This document shows, in pieces, positions 1-11,906 of a stretch of 57,452 bases of DNA. The stretch spans positions 414,154 to 471,605 of the forward strand of contig NZ_POQS01000005.1 in NCBI RefSeq assembly GCF_002885955.2, read 5' to 3'. The translations under genes and the position numbers were made by a program. The notes below the pieces were generated by a model. The model was not told the DNA's origin. It ran no database searches and saw only the letters and a list, made by a program, of their open reading frames with translations. This DNA is from Achromobacter pulmonis. Its GTDB lineage: Bacteria > Pseudomonadota > Gammaproteobacteria > Burkholderiales > Burkholderiaceae_B. Position 1 is the stretch's first letter, and every line of letters begins with the position of its first letter.

Positions 1-357
1 GTGAACCTGCTGATCGACCTGCAGCGCGACATGGGCATTTCGTTCCTGTTCATCTCGCACGACATGGCCGTGGTCGAACGCGTCAGCCACCGCGTGGCGG
101 TGATGTACTTGGGCCAGATCGTCGAGATCGGCCCGCGCCGCGCCATTTTCGAGAACCCGCAGCACCCGTACACCAAGAAGCTGATGTCGGCCGTGCCGAT
201 CGCCGATCCGGCGCGCCGCCACCTCAAGCGCGCGTTGCTGTCCGATGAAATCCCAAGCCCGATCCGCAAACTGGGCGACGAGCCGGTGGTGCAGCCGCTG
301 GTGCAGGTCGGAACGGATCACTTCGTCGCCCGCCATGCGGTCGGCGGAGCGTATTGA
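1..357 (+). CDS. gsiA: Glutathione/peptide ABC transporter ATP-binding protein, C-terminal part (5' end outside window)
   Basis: This is the last 118 residues of an oligopeptide-type ABC ATPase that powers import through the permeases encoded downstream. The reading frame is open from base 1, so the true start and the Walker motifs lie upstream of the window. The visible part has the switch histidine (FISHD, about residue 19) and the oligopeptide/dipeptide C-terminal domain with the HPYTKKL motif (about 56-62). The tail (GDEPVV...VGTDHFVA) resembles the end of GsiA of Escherichia coli. It is followed by gsiB, gsiC and gsiD on the same strand. The GTG at base 1 is only an internal valine codon. 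Confidence 0.85.
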   Translation: MNLLIDLQRDMGISFLFISHDMAVVERVSHRVAVMYLGQIVEIGPRRAIFENPQHPYTKKLMSAVPIADPARRHLKRALLSDEIPSPIRKLGDEPVVQPLVQVGTDHFVARHAVGGAY

Positions 358-421
358 GTCTTTGCCGTACTTGTTTTTCTTCCACCAAACCCCCTAATTC
401 CTCACGGAACCAGGAGTTGCA

Positions 422-1975
422 ATGATGAAAGTTCTGCGCCCCACCAAGCTGATGGCCGCCGCCGCCGTGGCCTTCGGCATGCTCAGCGCGCCGCTGGCGC
501 ACGCCTCGAAGGACGTGACGTTCGCCGTCCAGATTGCGCTGGAAACGCTCGATCCGTACAACACCAACAGCACGCTGAACCAGGCTGCCGGCAAGGCCTA
601 TTACGAGGGCCTGTTCGAGTTCGACAAGGACCTGAAGATCCAGAAAGTGCTGGCCACCGACTACTCGGTCAGCGAAGACGGCCTGGTCTACACCTTCAAG
701 CTGCGTCCCGGCGTGAAGTTCCATGACGGCACCGATTTCAACGCCGAAGCCGTCAAGGTCAACTTCGACCGTCCGTCCAACCCGGACAACCGCCTGTCGC
801 GCTACATCCAGTTCAGCGTCATCGAAAAGACCGAAGTGGTCGATCCGATGACCGTCAAGATCACGCTGAAGAAGCCGTTCTCGGCCTTCATCAACGCGCT
901 GGCCCACCCGGCCGCCATGATGATCTCGCCGGCCGCCCTGGCCAAGTACGGCAAGGAAATCGGCTTCCACCCGGTGGGCACCGGCCCGTTCGAATTCGTC
1001 GAATGGAAACCGGCCGAATACCTGAAGGTCAAGAAGTTCGACGGCTACTGGAAGAAGGGCTATCCCAAGATCGACACCCTGACGTTCCGCACTGTCACCG
1101 ACAACAACACCCGCGCCGCCGTGGTGCAGACGGGCGAGGCGCAGTTCGCCTTCCCGGTGCCCTACGAGCAGGCCGCCGTGCTGAAGAAGAACGACAAGCT
1201 GGACGTGGTCGACAACAAGAACTCGATCATGGCCCGCTATATCGCCATGAACACGCAGCAAAAGCCGTTCGACAACGTCAAGGTGCGTGAAGCCATCAAC
1301 TACGCCATCAACAAGGAAGCCCTGGCCAAGGTCGCTTTCTCGGGCTACGCCAGCGTGGTCGACGGCGTGGTGCCGGCCGGCGTGGACTTCGCCCACAAGA
1401 CGGGTCCGTGGCCGTACGACATCAAGAAGGCCAAGGCCCTGCTGGCCGAAGCCGGCTACCCCAACGGCTTCGAAAGCACGCTGTGGTCCGCCTATAACGA
1501 CGGCACCTCGGTGAAGGTCGTGCAGTTCCTGCAGCAGCAGCTGGCCCAGGTCGGCATCAAGGTCTCGGTCGAGGTGCTGGAATCCGGCCAGCGCGTGCAG
1601 CGCGTGCAGCAGGTGCAGAAGCCCGAGGACGCCAAGGTCCGCATGTACTACGCCGGCTGGTCGTCCTCGACCGGCGAGGCCGACTGGGGCCTGCGTCCGC
1701 TGCTGACCACCGCCGCGTTCCCGCCGGTGCTCAACAACGTGTCGTACTACTCGAACAAGTCGGTCGACGAAGGCATCCAGCAGGCCCTGGCCACGACGGA
1801 TCGCGCCAAGAAGGCGGAAATCTACAAGAACGTCCAGGAAACCATCTGGAAGGACGCTCCGTGGGCCTTCCTGGTGACCGCCAGCAACCTGTACGTCAAG
1901 TCCAAGAACCTGTCGGGCGTGTACGTGGAGCCGGACACCTCGTTCTGGTTCGGCGACATCGACCTGAAGCAGTAA
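422..1975 (+). CDS. gsiB: Glutathione/peptide ABC transporter periplasmic binding protein
   Basis: The 517-residue protein has a Sec signal peptide (cleavage near the ...PLAHAS segment, about residue 29) and then a family 5 solute-binding (SBP_bac_5) fold. Family marks include LDPYNT, YTFKLRPGVKFHDGTDFNA and VGTGPFEF. The stretches ADNNTRAA-like and QTGEAQFAFPVPYEQA match E. coli GsiB closely over the whole length, so glutathione or a related short peptide is the expected ligand. The ATG at 422 follows AGGAG at 412-416. The gene sits between the ATPase and the two permeases. The exact ligand cannot be read from the sequence. Confidence 0.9.
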   Translation: MMKVLRPTKLMAAAAVAFGMLSAPLAHASKDVTFAVQIALETLDPYNTNSTLNQAAGKAYYEGLFEFDKDLKIQKVLATDYSVSEDGLVYTFKLRPGVKFHDGTDFNAEAVKVNFDRPSNPDNRLSRYIQFSVIEKTEVVDPMTVKITLKKPFSAFINALAHPAAMMISPAALAKYGKEIGFHPVGTGPFEFVEWKPAEYLKVKKFDGYWKKGYPKIDTLTFRTVTDNNTRAAVVQTGEAQFAFPVPYEQAAVLKKNDKLDVVDNKNSIMARYIAMNTQQKPFDNVKVREAINYAINKEALAKVAFSGYASVVDGVVPAGVDFAHKTGPWPYDIKKAKALLAEAGYPNGFESTLWSAYNDGTSVKVVQFLQQQLAQVGIKVSVEVLESGQRVQRVQQVQKPEDAKVRMYYAGWSSSTGEADWGLRPLLTTAAFPPVLNNVSYYSNKSVDEGIQQALATTDRAKKAEIYKNVQETIWKDAPWAFLVTASNLYVKSKNLSGVYVEPDTSFWFGDIDLKQ

Positions 1976-2066
1976 CCCTAGCAGCAACCCCCGGGGCCGT
2001 CAGGCCCCACAGTAAGGCCGCATACGGCGGGGACGCGGTGTCCCCGCCGATGTCGCAGGAATTTCA

Positions 2067-2987
2067 ATGCTGACCTACATCGTCAAACGTCTTTTGGGCA
2101 TGATCCCCACGCTGCTACTGGTGGCCGTGGTCGTGTTCCTGTTCGTGCACATGCTTCCGGGCGATCCGGCTCGACTGGCCGCCGGCCAGGACGCCGACCA
2201 GGCGACCGTCGAACTCGTGCGCCAGGAGCTCGGGCTGGACCTGCCCCTGCCGCAGCAGTTCGTGCGCTACTTCAGCCACATGCTGCAAGGCGACCTCGGC
2301 ACCTCGCTGCGCACCAAGCGCCCGGTGTCGACGGAAATCGCGGACCGCTTCATGCCCACACTGTGGCTCACCATCGCCAGCATGGTCTGGTCGGTGGCGT
2401 TCGGCATGGTCATCGGGATCGTGTCCGCCGTGTGGCGCAACCGCTGGCCCGACCGCCTCGGCATGACGCTGGCGGTGTCGGGCATCTCGTTCCCCGCGTT
2501 CGCGCTGGGCATGATGCTGATGGAGATCTTCTCGGTCAAGCTCGGCTGGCTGCCGACCGTGGGCGCCTCCACCTGGCAACACTACATACTGCCGTCCATC
2601 ACGCTGGGCGCCGCCGTCGCCGCGGTGATGGCCCGCTTCACCCGCGCCTCCTTCGTGGAAGTCATCCAGGAAGACTTCGTGCGCACCGCCCGCGCCAAGG
2701 GCCTGACCGAGAAGCGCGTGGTCATCAAGCATGCGCTGCGCAACGCGCTGATCCCGGTGGTCACCATGATGGGCCTGCAGTTCGGCTTCCTGCTGGGCGG
2801 CTCCATCGTGGTCGAGACCGTGTTCAACTGGCCCGGCCTCGGCCGCCTGCTGGTGGACGCCGTGACCCAGCGCGACTATCCGGTGATCCAGGGCCTGGTG
2901 CTGCTGTTTTCGCTGGAATTCATCCTCATCAACCTGATTGTCGACGTGCTCTACGGCGTCATCAATCCCAGCATCCGTTACAAGTGA
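2067..2987 (+). CDS. gsiC: Glutathione/peptide ABC transporter permease GsiC
   Basis: This 306-residue inner-membrane permease is of the DppB/OppB type. The N-terminal signature [17 protein letters not shown] forms the first membrane helix, and the LPGDPA motif follows at about residue 31. The cytoplasmic EAA loop that contacts the ATPase is visible as [14 protein letters not shown] near residues 208-221. The C-terminus (NPSIRYK) is typical of the family. A ribosome-binding site AGGAA precedes the ATG. It pairs with GsiD to form the membrane channel, and gsiD begins 7 bases after its stop. Confidence 0.92.
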   Translation: MLTYIVKRLLGMIPTLLLVAVVVFLFVHMLPGDPARLAAGQDADQATVELVRQELGLDLPLPQQFVRYFSHMLQGDLGTSLRTKRPVSTEIADRFMPTLWLTIASMVWSVAFGMVIGIVSAVWRNRWPDRLGMTLAVSGISFPAFALGMMLMEIFSVKLGWLPTVGASTWQHYILPSITLGAAVAAVMARFTRASFVEVIQEDFVRTARAKGLTEKRVVIKHALRNALIPVVTMMGLQFGFLLGGSIVVETVFNWPGLGRLLVDAVTQRDYPVIQGLVLLFSLEFILINLIVDVLYGVINPSIRYK

Positions 2988-2994
2988 GGCGGCC

Positions 2995-3894
2995 ATGAGC
3001 AATACCACCCCCGCCGCGACCCTCGCCGCCGCGCCCAAGAACGACGTGCGCACCCCCGCCACCGAGTTCTGGCGCAAGTTCAAGAAGCAGAAGCTCGCCG
3101 TCGGCGCCGGCATCTTCGTCCTGCTGCTGGTCGCCGTCGCGGTCTTCGCGCCGTGGATCGTGCCGTTCGACGCGGAAAACTACTTCGACTACGACGCACT
3201 CAACGCCGGGCCCTCGGCCGCGCACTGGATGGGCGTGGACTCGCTGGGCCGCGACATCTTCAGCCGCATCATCATGGGCGCGCGCATTTCGCTGGCCGCC
3301 GGCTTCCTGTCGGTCGCCATGGGCGCCGTCGTCGGCACCTTCATGGGCCTGATGGCCGGCTACTACCAGGGCTGGTGGGAGCGCATCACTATGCGCATCT
3401 CCGACGTGCTGCTGGCGTTCCCCGGCATGCTGCTGGCCATCGGCGTGGTCGCCATCCTGGGCTCCAGCATGGTCAACGTGATCGTCGCCGTGGCGGTGTT
3501 CAGCGTGCCGGCCTTCGCCCGCCTGGTGCGCGGCAACACGCTGTCGATCAAGCAGATGACCTACGTCGAAGCCGTCAAGAGCGTGGGCGCGTCCGACTGG
3601 ACCATCATCATGCGCCACATCCTGCCCGGCACGATCTCGCCGATCGTGGTGTACGGCACGATGCGCATCGGCACCTCGATCATCACCGCCGCCAGCCTGT
3701 CCTTCCTGGGCATGGGCGCGCAGCCGCCCACGCCCGAGTGGGGCGCGATGCTCAACGAGGCCCGCGCCGACATGGTGATCGCGCCGCACGTGGCGATCTT
3801 CCCGGCCCTGGCGATCTTCCTGACCGTGCTGGCGTTCAACCTGCTGGGCGACGGCCTGCGCGACGCGCTCGATCCCAAGATCGACCGCAAGTAA
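2995..3894 (+). CDS. gsiD: Glutathione/peptide ABC transporter permease GsiD
   Basis: This 299-residue permease is of the DppC/OppC type and partners GsiC. It has a hydrophilic N-terminus, a first helix near residues 39-58, the family motif [15 protein letters not shown] and the EAA loop ([12 protein letters not shown]). It ends [14 protein letters not shown], as DppC-like proteins do. I chose the ATG at 2995 (MSNTT) because GAGGC lies just upstream. A longer version from 2938 would overlap gsiC and adds no conserved residues. A strong stem-loop follows at 3898-3951. Confidence 0.92.
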   Translation: MSNTTPAATLAAAPKNDVRTPATEFWRKFKKQKLAVGAGIFVLLLVAVAVFAPWIVPFDAENYFDYDALNAGPSAAHWMGVDSLGRDIFSRIIMGARISLAAGFLSVAMGAVVGTFMGLMAGYYQGWWERITMRISDVLLAFPGMLLAIGVVAILGSSMVNVIVAVAVFSVPAFARLVRGNTLSIKQMTYVEAVKSVGASDWTIIMRHILPGTISPIVVYGTMRIGTSIITAASLSFLGMGAQPPTPEWGAMLNEARADMVIAPHVAIFPALAIFLTVLAFNLLGDGLRDALDPKIDRK

Positions 3895-3897
3895 TCC

Positions 3898-3951
3898 TTC
3901 GCCGCCGTTCTTCGTCGCGCAACGCGCGCGCTGGCGCGCGCCGGCGGCGAA
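3898..3951 (+). terminator. Strong GC stem-loop after gsiD (attenuator or mRNA stabiliser)
   Basis: Perfect 10-base arms TTCGCCGCCG (3898-3907) and CGGCGGCGAA (3942-3951) enclose a second hairpin made of GCGCGC repeats. There is no clear U-run after it, only TGTTTTG some 15 bases on. It may therefore be a partial terminator, or it may protect the transporter mRNA from 3' decay, rather than being a complete stop signal. Confidence 0.5.
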
Positions 3952-3997
3952 GACCGGCGGTGTTTTGCATTCTGGAGCGTGGCGACACGCAGCAAGC

Positions 3998-5092
3998 ATG
4001 GAAAAACAAGTGCTGGAAATTCCCCGCATCGGGCGCCTGCCCGCGGGTCCGCTGGATTCGATCTGCGACGTGGGCGACGTGACCGTCGGCCACTGCACGC
4101 TGTCGGAAGGCGCGCTGCAGACCGGCGTGACCGTGGTGCGTGCGCACGGCGGCGATCCCTATCTGGACAAGACGCCCGCGGCCGCGACCGTGCTGAACGG
4201 TTTCGGCAAGAGCACGGGCCTGGTCCAGGTGCAGGAACTGGGCGTGCTGGAAACCCCGATCGGCCTGACCAACACCTTCGGCGTGGGCACCGTGGCCAAT
4301 GCCCAGATCCGCGCCGCCGTGGCCGCCAACCCCGAGATCGGGCGCGGCATGGCCACCGTCAATCCGCTGGTCTTCGAGTGCAACGACGGCTACCTGAACG
4401 ACATCCAGGCGCTGGCGGTGCAGGAAGCGCACTACGCGCAGGCGCTGGCCGCGGCCGGCAAGCGCTTCGAGCAGGGCGCCGTGGGCGCCGGCCGGGGCAT
4501 GTCCTGTTTTTCCTTCAAGGGCGGCATCGGTTCGGCGTCGCGAGTGGCCGCCATCGAAGGCGATCCGGCCTATACGGTGGGCGCGCTGGTGCTGGCGAAT
4601 TTCGGCCGGCTGCCCAACCTGACCGTGGCCGGCCGGCCGTTCGGCCGCCGCCTGGTCCAGCAAGTCGCCGGCGGGCAGGCGGGCGTGGCGGAGAACGCCG
4701 CCATCGCGCCGGAGAAAGGCTCCATCATCCTGCTGCTGGCCACCGACGCGCCGCTGGATTCGCGCCAGTTGCGCCGCCTGTCGCTGCGCGCGGGCGCGGG
4801 CCTGGCGCGCACCGGCTCGGTGTTCGGCCACGGCAGCGGCGACATCGCGCTGGCGTTTTCCACCGCCTACACCGTGCCGCAGCAGCCCGACCGGCCCATG
4901 CCCGCGCTCGCCATGCTGCACGAGGCGCGCATCGATCCGCTGTTCGAGGCGGCCGCCGAGGCCTGCGAGCAGGCCATCATCGCCGCGCTGTGGCGCGCCG
5001 AGGCCGTGACCGGCCGCGACGGCCATCGGCGCGCGGCCATCCGCGAGGCCGCGCCGGACTGGCGCCAGTGGCTGGCCGACACGGAATTCTGA
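3998..5092 (+). CDS. DmpA/BapA-type aminopeptidase (P1 family, self-processing N-terminal nucleophile hydrolase)
   Basis: This 364-residue member of peptidase family S58 (L-aminopeptidase/D-esterase DmpA, beta-peptidyl aminopeptidase BapA) releases N-terminal residues from short peptides and in some members acts on D- or beta-amino acids. The family self-cleaves before a serine that becomes the nucleophile. Here that is Ser242 in EKGSIILLLATDAPL. Other family marks are VGDVTVGHCT near the N-terminus, LTNTFGVGTV and GAVGAGRGM. The ATG at 3998 (MEKQVLEIPR) fits the family start better than a TTG at 3965. No signal peptide is seen, so it should act in the cytosol on imported peptides. Confidence 0.88.
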   Translation: MEKQVLEIPRIGRLPAGPLDSICDVGDVTVGHCTLSEGALQTGVTVVRAHGGDPYLDKTPAAATVLNGFGKSTGLVQVQELGVLETPIGLTNTFGVGTVANAQIRAAVAANPEIGRGMATVNPLVFECNDGYLNDIQALAVQEAHYAQALAAAGKRFEQGAVGAGRGMSCFSFKGGIGSASRVAAIEGDPAYTVGALVLANFGRLPNLTVAGRPFGRRLVQQVAGGQAGVAENAAIAPEKGSIILLLATDAPLDSRQLRRLSLRAGAGLARTGSVFGHGSGDIALAFSTAYTVPQQPDRPMPALAMLHEARIDPLFEAAAEACEQAIIAALWRAEAVTGRDGHRRAAIREAAPDWRQWLADTEF

Positions 5093-5114
5093 ACCTCCAC
5101 CCAAGGCACTCCCC

Positions 5115-5948
5115 ATGAAGATCCTCATCTCCACCGATATCGAAGGCGTCGCCGGCGTCTTCCATTCCGAGCAGGTCCGCGCCGGCAACGGCGAATACGA
5201 GCGCGCCCGCGCCTGGATGACCGCCGAGGCCAACGCGGCCGTGCTGGGGGCGATCGCCGGAGGCGCGGAGGAAATCCTGGTCAACGATTCGCATGGCGGG
5301 TTCCGCAACCTGCTGCCCGACGGCCTGGACGAGCGCGCCCGCCTGGTGCTGGGCAAGCCGCGCTACCTGGGCATGATGGGCGGGCTGGAAGAGGGCTGCG
5401 ACGCCGTCGTCATGATCGGCTACCACTCGCGCTCGCAGGGCCGCGGCATCCTGGCCCACACCATCAACAGCTTCGCCTTCGCGCGCGTGTTCATCAACGG
5501 CATGGAGCTGGGCGAGGCCGGTCTGTACGGCGCGCTGGCCGGGGAGATGGGCGTGCCGGTGATCCTGGGTTCGGGCGACGACGTGTTCATCGAGGAAACC
5601 CGCGATCTCTTTCCCGGCGCCGAATGGGTGCAGACCAAGACGGCGCATGGCCAGGGCAGCGGTGTGACCCTGTCGCCGGCCGCCTCGCGCCGCGCGATCG
5701 CCGCGGCCGCCGAGACCGCGGTGCGCAAACTGAAGGCGGGCGGCGCCGGCAAGGCCGTTCCTTTCCGCATTCCCGCCCCTATAGAATGCCGGTTGCAGAC
5801 GCAAAGCGCCGCCCTGGCCGACCTGTTCTGCATGTGGCCCAGCCTGGAGCGGGTCGATGGCGCGACCCTGCGGTTCACTACCGACAGCATGCAGTCCGCC
5901 ATCCGCACGCTCAACAGCCTGGCGGCCATGTCCTTCATGTTGCGCTAG
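5115..5948 (+). CDS. dppA: M55 family D-aminopeptidase (DppA-like)
   Basis: This 277-residue protein belongs to the zinc-dependent D-aminopeptidase family typified by Bacillus subtilis DppA, which cuts D-Ala from D-alanyl peptides. The N-terminal metal-binding motif ISTDIEGVAGV supplies Asp8 and Glu10, NDSHGG supplies a histidine near residue 60, and GYHSRSQ and the ELGEAG segment supply the remaining ligands. It lies 22 bases after the DmpA-type gene and 23 bases before the aminopeptidase P gene. The three peptidases probably share a transcript with the transporter. In B. subtilis, dppA also sits in a peptide transporter operon. Confidence 0.9.
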   Translation: MKILISTDIEGVAGVFHSEQVRAGNGEYERARAWMTAEANAAVLGAIAGGAEEILVNDSHGGFRNLLPDGLDERARLVLGKPRYLGMMGGLEEGCDAVVMIGYHSRSQGRGILAHTINSFAFARVFINGMELGEAGLYGALAGEMGVPVILGSGDDVFIEETRDLFPGAEWVQTKTAHGQGSGVTLSPAASRRAIAAAAETAVRKLKAGGAGKAVPFRIPAPIECRLQTQSAALADLFCMWPSLERVDGATLRFTTDSMQSAIRTLNSLAAMSFMLR

Positions 5949-5971
5949 GGCCCACAGCCTTCGAGGATTCC

Positions 5972-7762
5972 ATGCCAAGCACCGACGCCCGTATCGCCCA
6001 ATTGCGGCAGGCCATGAGCCGCCGCGGCCTGTCCGCCTATATCGTCCCGTCTTCGGACCCGCATCTGTCCGAGTATCTTCCGGAGCGCTGGCAGGGGCGG
6101 CGCTGGTTGTCCGGTTTCACGGGGTCCGTCGGCACGCTGGTGGTCACCGCCGATTTCGCCGGCCTGTGGGTCGACAGCCGCTACTGGGTGCAGGCCGAGG
6201 CGCAGCTGGCCGGGACCTGCGTGCAGCTGATGAAGATCGCGCTGGCGTCCACGCCCGGCCACGTCGACTGGCTGGCCGCCAACACCGGCCCGGGCGACGT
6301 GATCGGGGTGGACGGCCAGGTACTGGGGCTGGGCGCGTTCCGCGCGCTGTCGGCGGCCGCGGCGTCTTGCGGCGCCGCGCTGGAGATCCGGCTGGACCTG
6401 CTCGACGAGATCTGGCCCGGCCGCGCCGGCCTGCCGACCGCGCCGATCTACGACCACGTGGCGCCCGAGGCCTGCGTCACGCGCGCCGACAAGCTCGCGC
6501 AGGTGCGCGAAGCCATGCGCGCACACGGTGCGGACGTGCATTTCCTGTGCACGCTGGACGACATCGCCTGGCTCTTCAACCTGCGCGGCGCGGACGTGGA
6601 CTACAACCCGGTGTTCGTCGGCCATGCGCTGGTCGGCCTGGACCACGCCACGCTGTTCGTGGCCGACGGCAAGATCGACGCCGCCCTGCGCGCGCTGCTG
6701 GCGCGCGACGGCGTGGAGGTGGCCGACTACGCCCAGGCGGCCGATGCGCTGGCCTCGCTGGAACTGGACCAGAAACTCCTGATCGATCCGGCGCGCGTGA
6801 CCTGCGGCGTGTTCCATGCGATGGACCCGGCCGTGCCGCGGGTCGAGGCCATCAATCCGTCGACGCTGCTGAAATCGCGCAAGACCGACGCCGAACTGGC
6901 CCAGGTGCGCCAGGCCATGGCGCAGGACGGCGCGGCGCTGTGCGAATTCTTCGCCTGGTTCGAAGGCGCGCAGGGCCGGCAGACCATCACCGAACTGACC
7001 ATAGACGAGCAGATCACCGCGGCCCGCGCGCGCCGGCCCGGCTACGTCTGCCCGAGCTTCGCCACCATCGCCGGATTCAACGCCAACGGCGCGATGCCGC
7101 ATTACCGCGCCACGCCCGAGTCGCACGCCGTGATCGAAGGCGACGGGCTCTTGCTGATCGATTCGGGCGGCCAGTACCTGGGCGGCACCACCGACATCAC
7201 CCGCGTGGTCGCGGTGGGCGAGCCCAGCGCCGACCAGAAGGTCGATTTCACGCTGGTGCTCAAGGGCATGATCGCGCTGTCGCGCGCCTCGTTTCCGCGC
7301 GGCACGCCGTCGCCCATGCTCGACGCCATCGCGCGCGCGCCGATCTGGGAAGGCGGAGCCGAGTACGGCCACGGCACGGGACATGGCGTGGGCTATTTCC
7401 TGAACGTGCACGAAGGGCCGCAGGTCATTTCGTACCGCGCCGCGCCGGGTCCGCACACGGCGATGGAGCCGGGCATGATCACCTCCAACGAACCCGGCAT
7501 CTACCGCCCGGGGCGCTGGGGCGTGCGCATCGAGAACCTGGTGGCCAACCGCGCCTGGCTGACTTCCGAGCTGGGCGAGTTCCTGTGCTTCGAGACGTTG
7601 ACGCTGTGCCCGATCGACACGCGCTGCATCGAGCCCTCGCTGATGCGCCCCGACGAGATCGCCTGGCTCAACGACTATCACCGCACGGTGTACGACCGCC
7701 TGTCGCCGCTGGTCCAGGGCGAGGCGCTGGCCTGGCTGGAACGCCGCACGGCGGCGATCTGA
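5972..7762 (+). CDS. pepP: Xaa-Pro aminopeptidase (aminopeptidase P, M24B)
   Basis: This 596-residue protein has the long three-domain layout: two creatinase-like N-terminal domains (to about residue 300) and a C-terminal pita-bread metallopeptidase with a short M24_C tail. Metal ligands are visible in LLIDSGGQY and GGTTDITR (two Asp), HGTGHGVG (His), SNEPGIY (Glu) and IENLV (Glu). It removes an N-terminal residue preceding proline. I chose the ATG at 5972 (MPSTDARIAQ), which starts the conserved N-terminal domain. The frame stays open upstream inside the previous gene but codes for nothing recognisable there. Confidence 0.92.
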   Translation: MPSTDARIAQLRQAMSRRGLSAYIVPSSDPHLSEYLPERWQGRRWLSGFTGSVGTLVVTADFAGLWVDSRYWVQAEAQLAGTCVQLMKIALASTPGHVDWLAANTGPGDVIGVDGQVLGLGAFRALSAAAASCGAALEIRLDLLDEIWPGRAGLPTAPIYDHVAPEACVTRADKLAQVREAMRAHGADVHFLCTLDDIAWLFNLRGADVDYNPVFVGHALVGLDHATLFVADGKIDAALRALLARDGVEVADYAQAADALASLELDQKLLIDPARVTCGVFHAMDPAVPRVEAINPSTLLKSRKTDAELAQVRQAMAQDGAALCEFFAWFEGAQGRQTITELTIDEQITAARARRPGYVCPSFATIAGFNANGAMPHYRATPESHAVIEGDGLLLIDSGGQYLGGTTDITRVVAVGEPSADQKVDFTLVLKGMIALSRASFPRGTPSPMLDAIARAPIWEGGAEYGHGTGHGVGYFLNVHEGPQVISYRAAPGPHTAMEPGMITSNEPGIYRPGRWGVRIENLVANRAWLTSELGEFLCFETLTLCPIDTRCIEPSLMRPDEIAWLNDYHRTVYDRLSPLVQGEALAWLERRTAAI

Positions 7763-7893
7763 ACGGCCGCGGCCCGGCGGCGCGCCGGGTCGCGATAAAA
7801 CAGGGACGCAGCACGCGCGCGACAGCGCGGGAGTGCTGCCAAATGTTACGCCTGTTCGCTAAGGGAAAACCCAAACAAGTTCCGCCTCCCGGC

Positions 7894-9596
<1,703 letters not shown>

Positions 9597-9652
9597 TGCG
9601 CGGCTGCGGTCTCGAGTTCCGCGTGCGGATCTCCGGGACCGCGGCCCCGCGT

Positions 9653-9685
9653 AGCGGCGCCGCCCTGTACGGCGGCGCTGCTTTC
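9653..9685 (+). terminator. Hairpin downstream of pyrG
   Basis: Twelve-base arms AGCGGCGCCGCC (9653-9664) and GGCGGCGCTGCT (9671-9682), with one mismatch and a 6-base loop, are followed by a short TTT. This is a plausible but weak intrinsic terminator 57 bases after the pyrG stop. Confidence 0.45.
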
Positions 9686-9799
9686 GGATACAACCAATTA
9701 GCATCGGATATGCGTCGCCAGGCCGCCTTGCGCGACACTGGCGGCGTCGCCGCATCCGGCGTCACACCGAAACCAACGCAACTGTCCTGAAGGAACCCC

Positions 9800-11375
<1,576 letters not shown>

Positions 11376-11383
11376 TGAAAAAC

Positions 11384-11404
11384 GCGGCCCGCAACCCGGG
11401 CCGC
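11384..11404 (+). other. GC-rich hairpin between eno and ftsB
   Basis: Arms GCGGCCCG (11384-11391) and CGGGCCGC (11397-11404) flank a 5-base loop directly after the eno stop. No U-run follows, so it is more likely a partial attenuator or 3' stabiliser than a complete terminator. Confidence 0.4.
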
Positions 11405-11436
11405 GCAAACGCCGCGACTGCTGAGGGTTCTCGCGT

Positions 11437-11853
11437 ATGCGCCTGTTGTTCCTGGTGCTGTTCGTGCTGCTAGGCCTGATCCAATACCCGCTGTGGCTGG
11501 GCAAGGGAGGCTGGTTCAAGGTCTGGGATCTGCAACGCCAGGTGGCGGAGCAGCGCGAGACCAACGAAGGCCTGCGCGCGCGTAATGCCGCGCTCGAAGC
11601 CGAAGTGCGCGACCTGGAGGGCGGCTCCGGCGCCATCGAGGAGCGCGCCCGCGGCGAGCTGGGCATGATGCGCGAGGGCGAGGTCTTCGTGCACATCCTG
11701 CCCCAGAACACCCAGCCGCCGGCAGGCGGCGCCTCGCTGGCGGCCGAACCGGCCGCGGCGCCGGCCAAGCCTGCCAAACCCGCCGTCGGCACGCCCGCGC
11801 GCGCCAGCGCCCAGGCGCCCAAGCCCGCCAATCCGGCGCCCGCCCGCCACTGA
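11437..11853 (+). CDS. ftsB: Cell division protein FtsB
   Basis: This 138-residue bitopic membrane protein of the FtsQBL divisome complex has an N-terminal membrane helix (about residues 2-18), the FtsB-specific [10 protein letters not shown] motif, and a coiled coil from about residue 28 to 70. The closing [17 protein letters not shown] motif follows. After about residue 90 it carries a tail of some 45 residues made almost only of Ala, Pro, Lys and Gly, which short FtsB proteins lack. Position after eno is the classic context. Confidence 0.93.
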   Translation: MRLLFLVLFVLLGLIQYPLWLGKGGWFKVWDLQRQVAEQRETNEGLRARNAALEAEVRDLEGGSGAIEERARGELGMMREGEVFVHILPQNTQPPAGGASLAAEPAAAPAKPAKPAVGTPARASAQAPKPANPAPARH

Positions 11854-11906
11854 GGGGCCGCCGCAGGCGCGGCGCTCCATTCCCCATTCCCCATTCGCGT
11901 TTCCGT

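Noticed and set aside
3965..3997. TTG start giving an 11-residue longer DmpA-type protein
   Set aside because: The added residues are not conserved in the family, and the ATG at 3998 gives the normal N-terminus.
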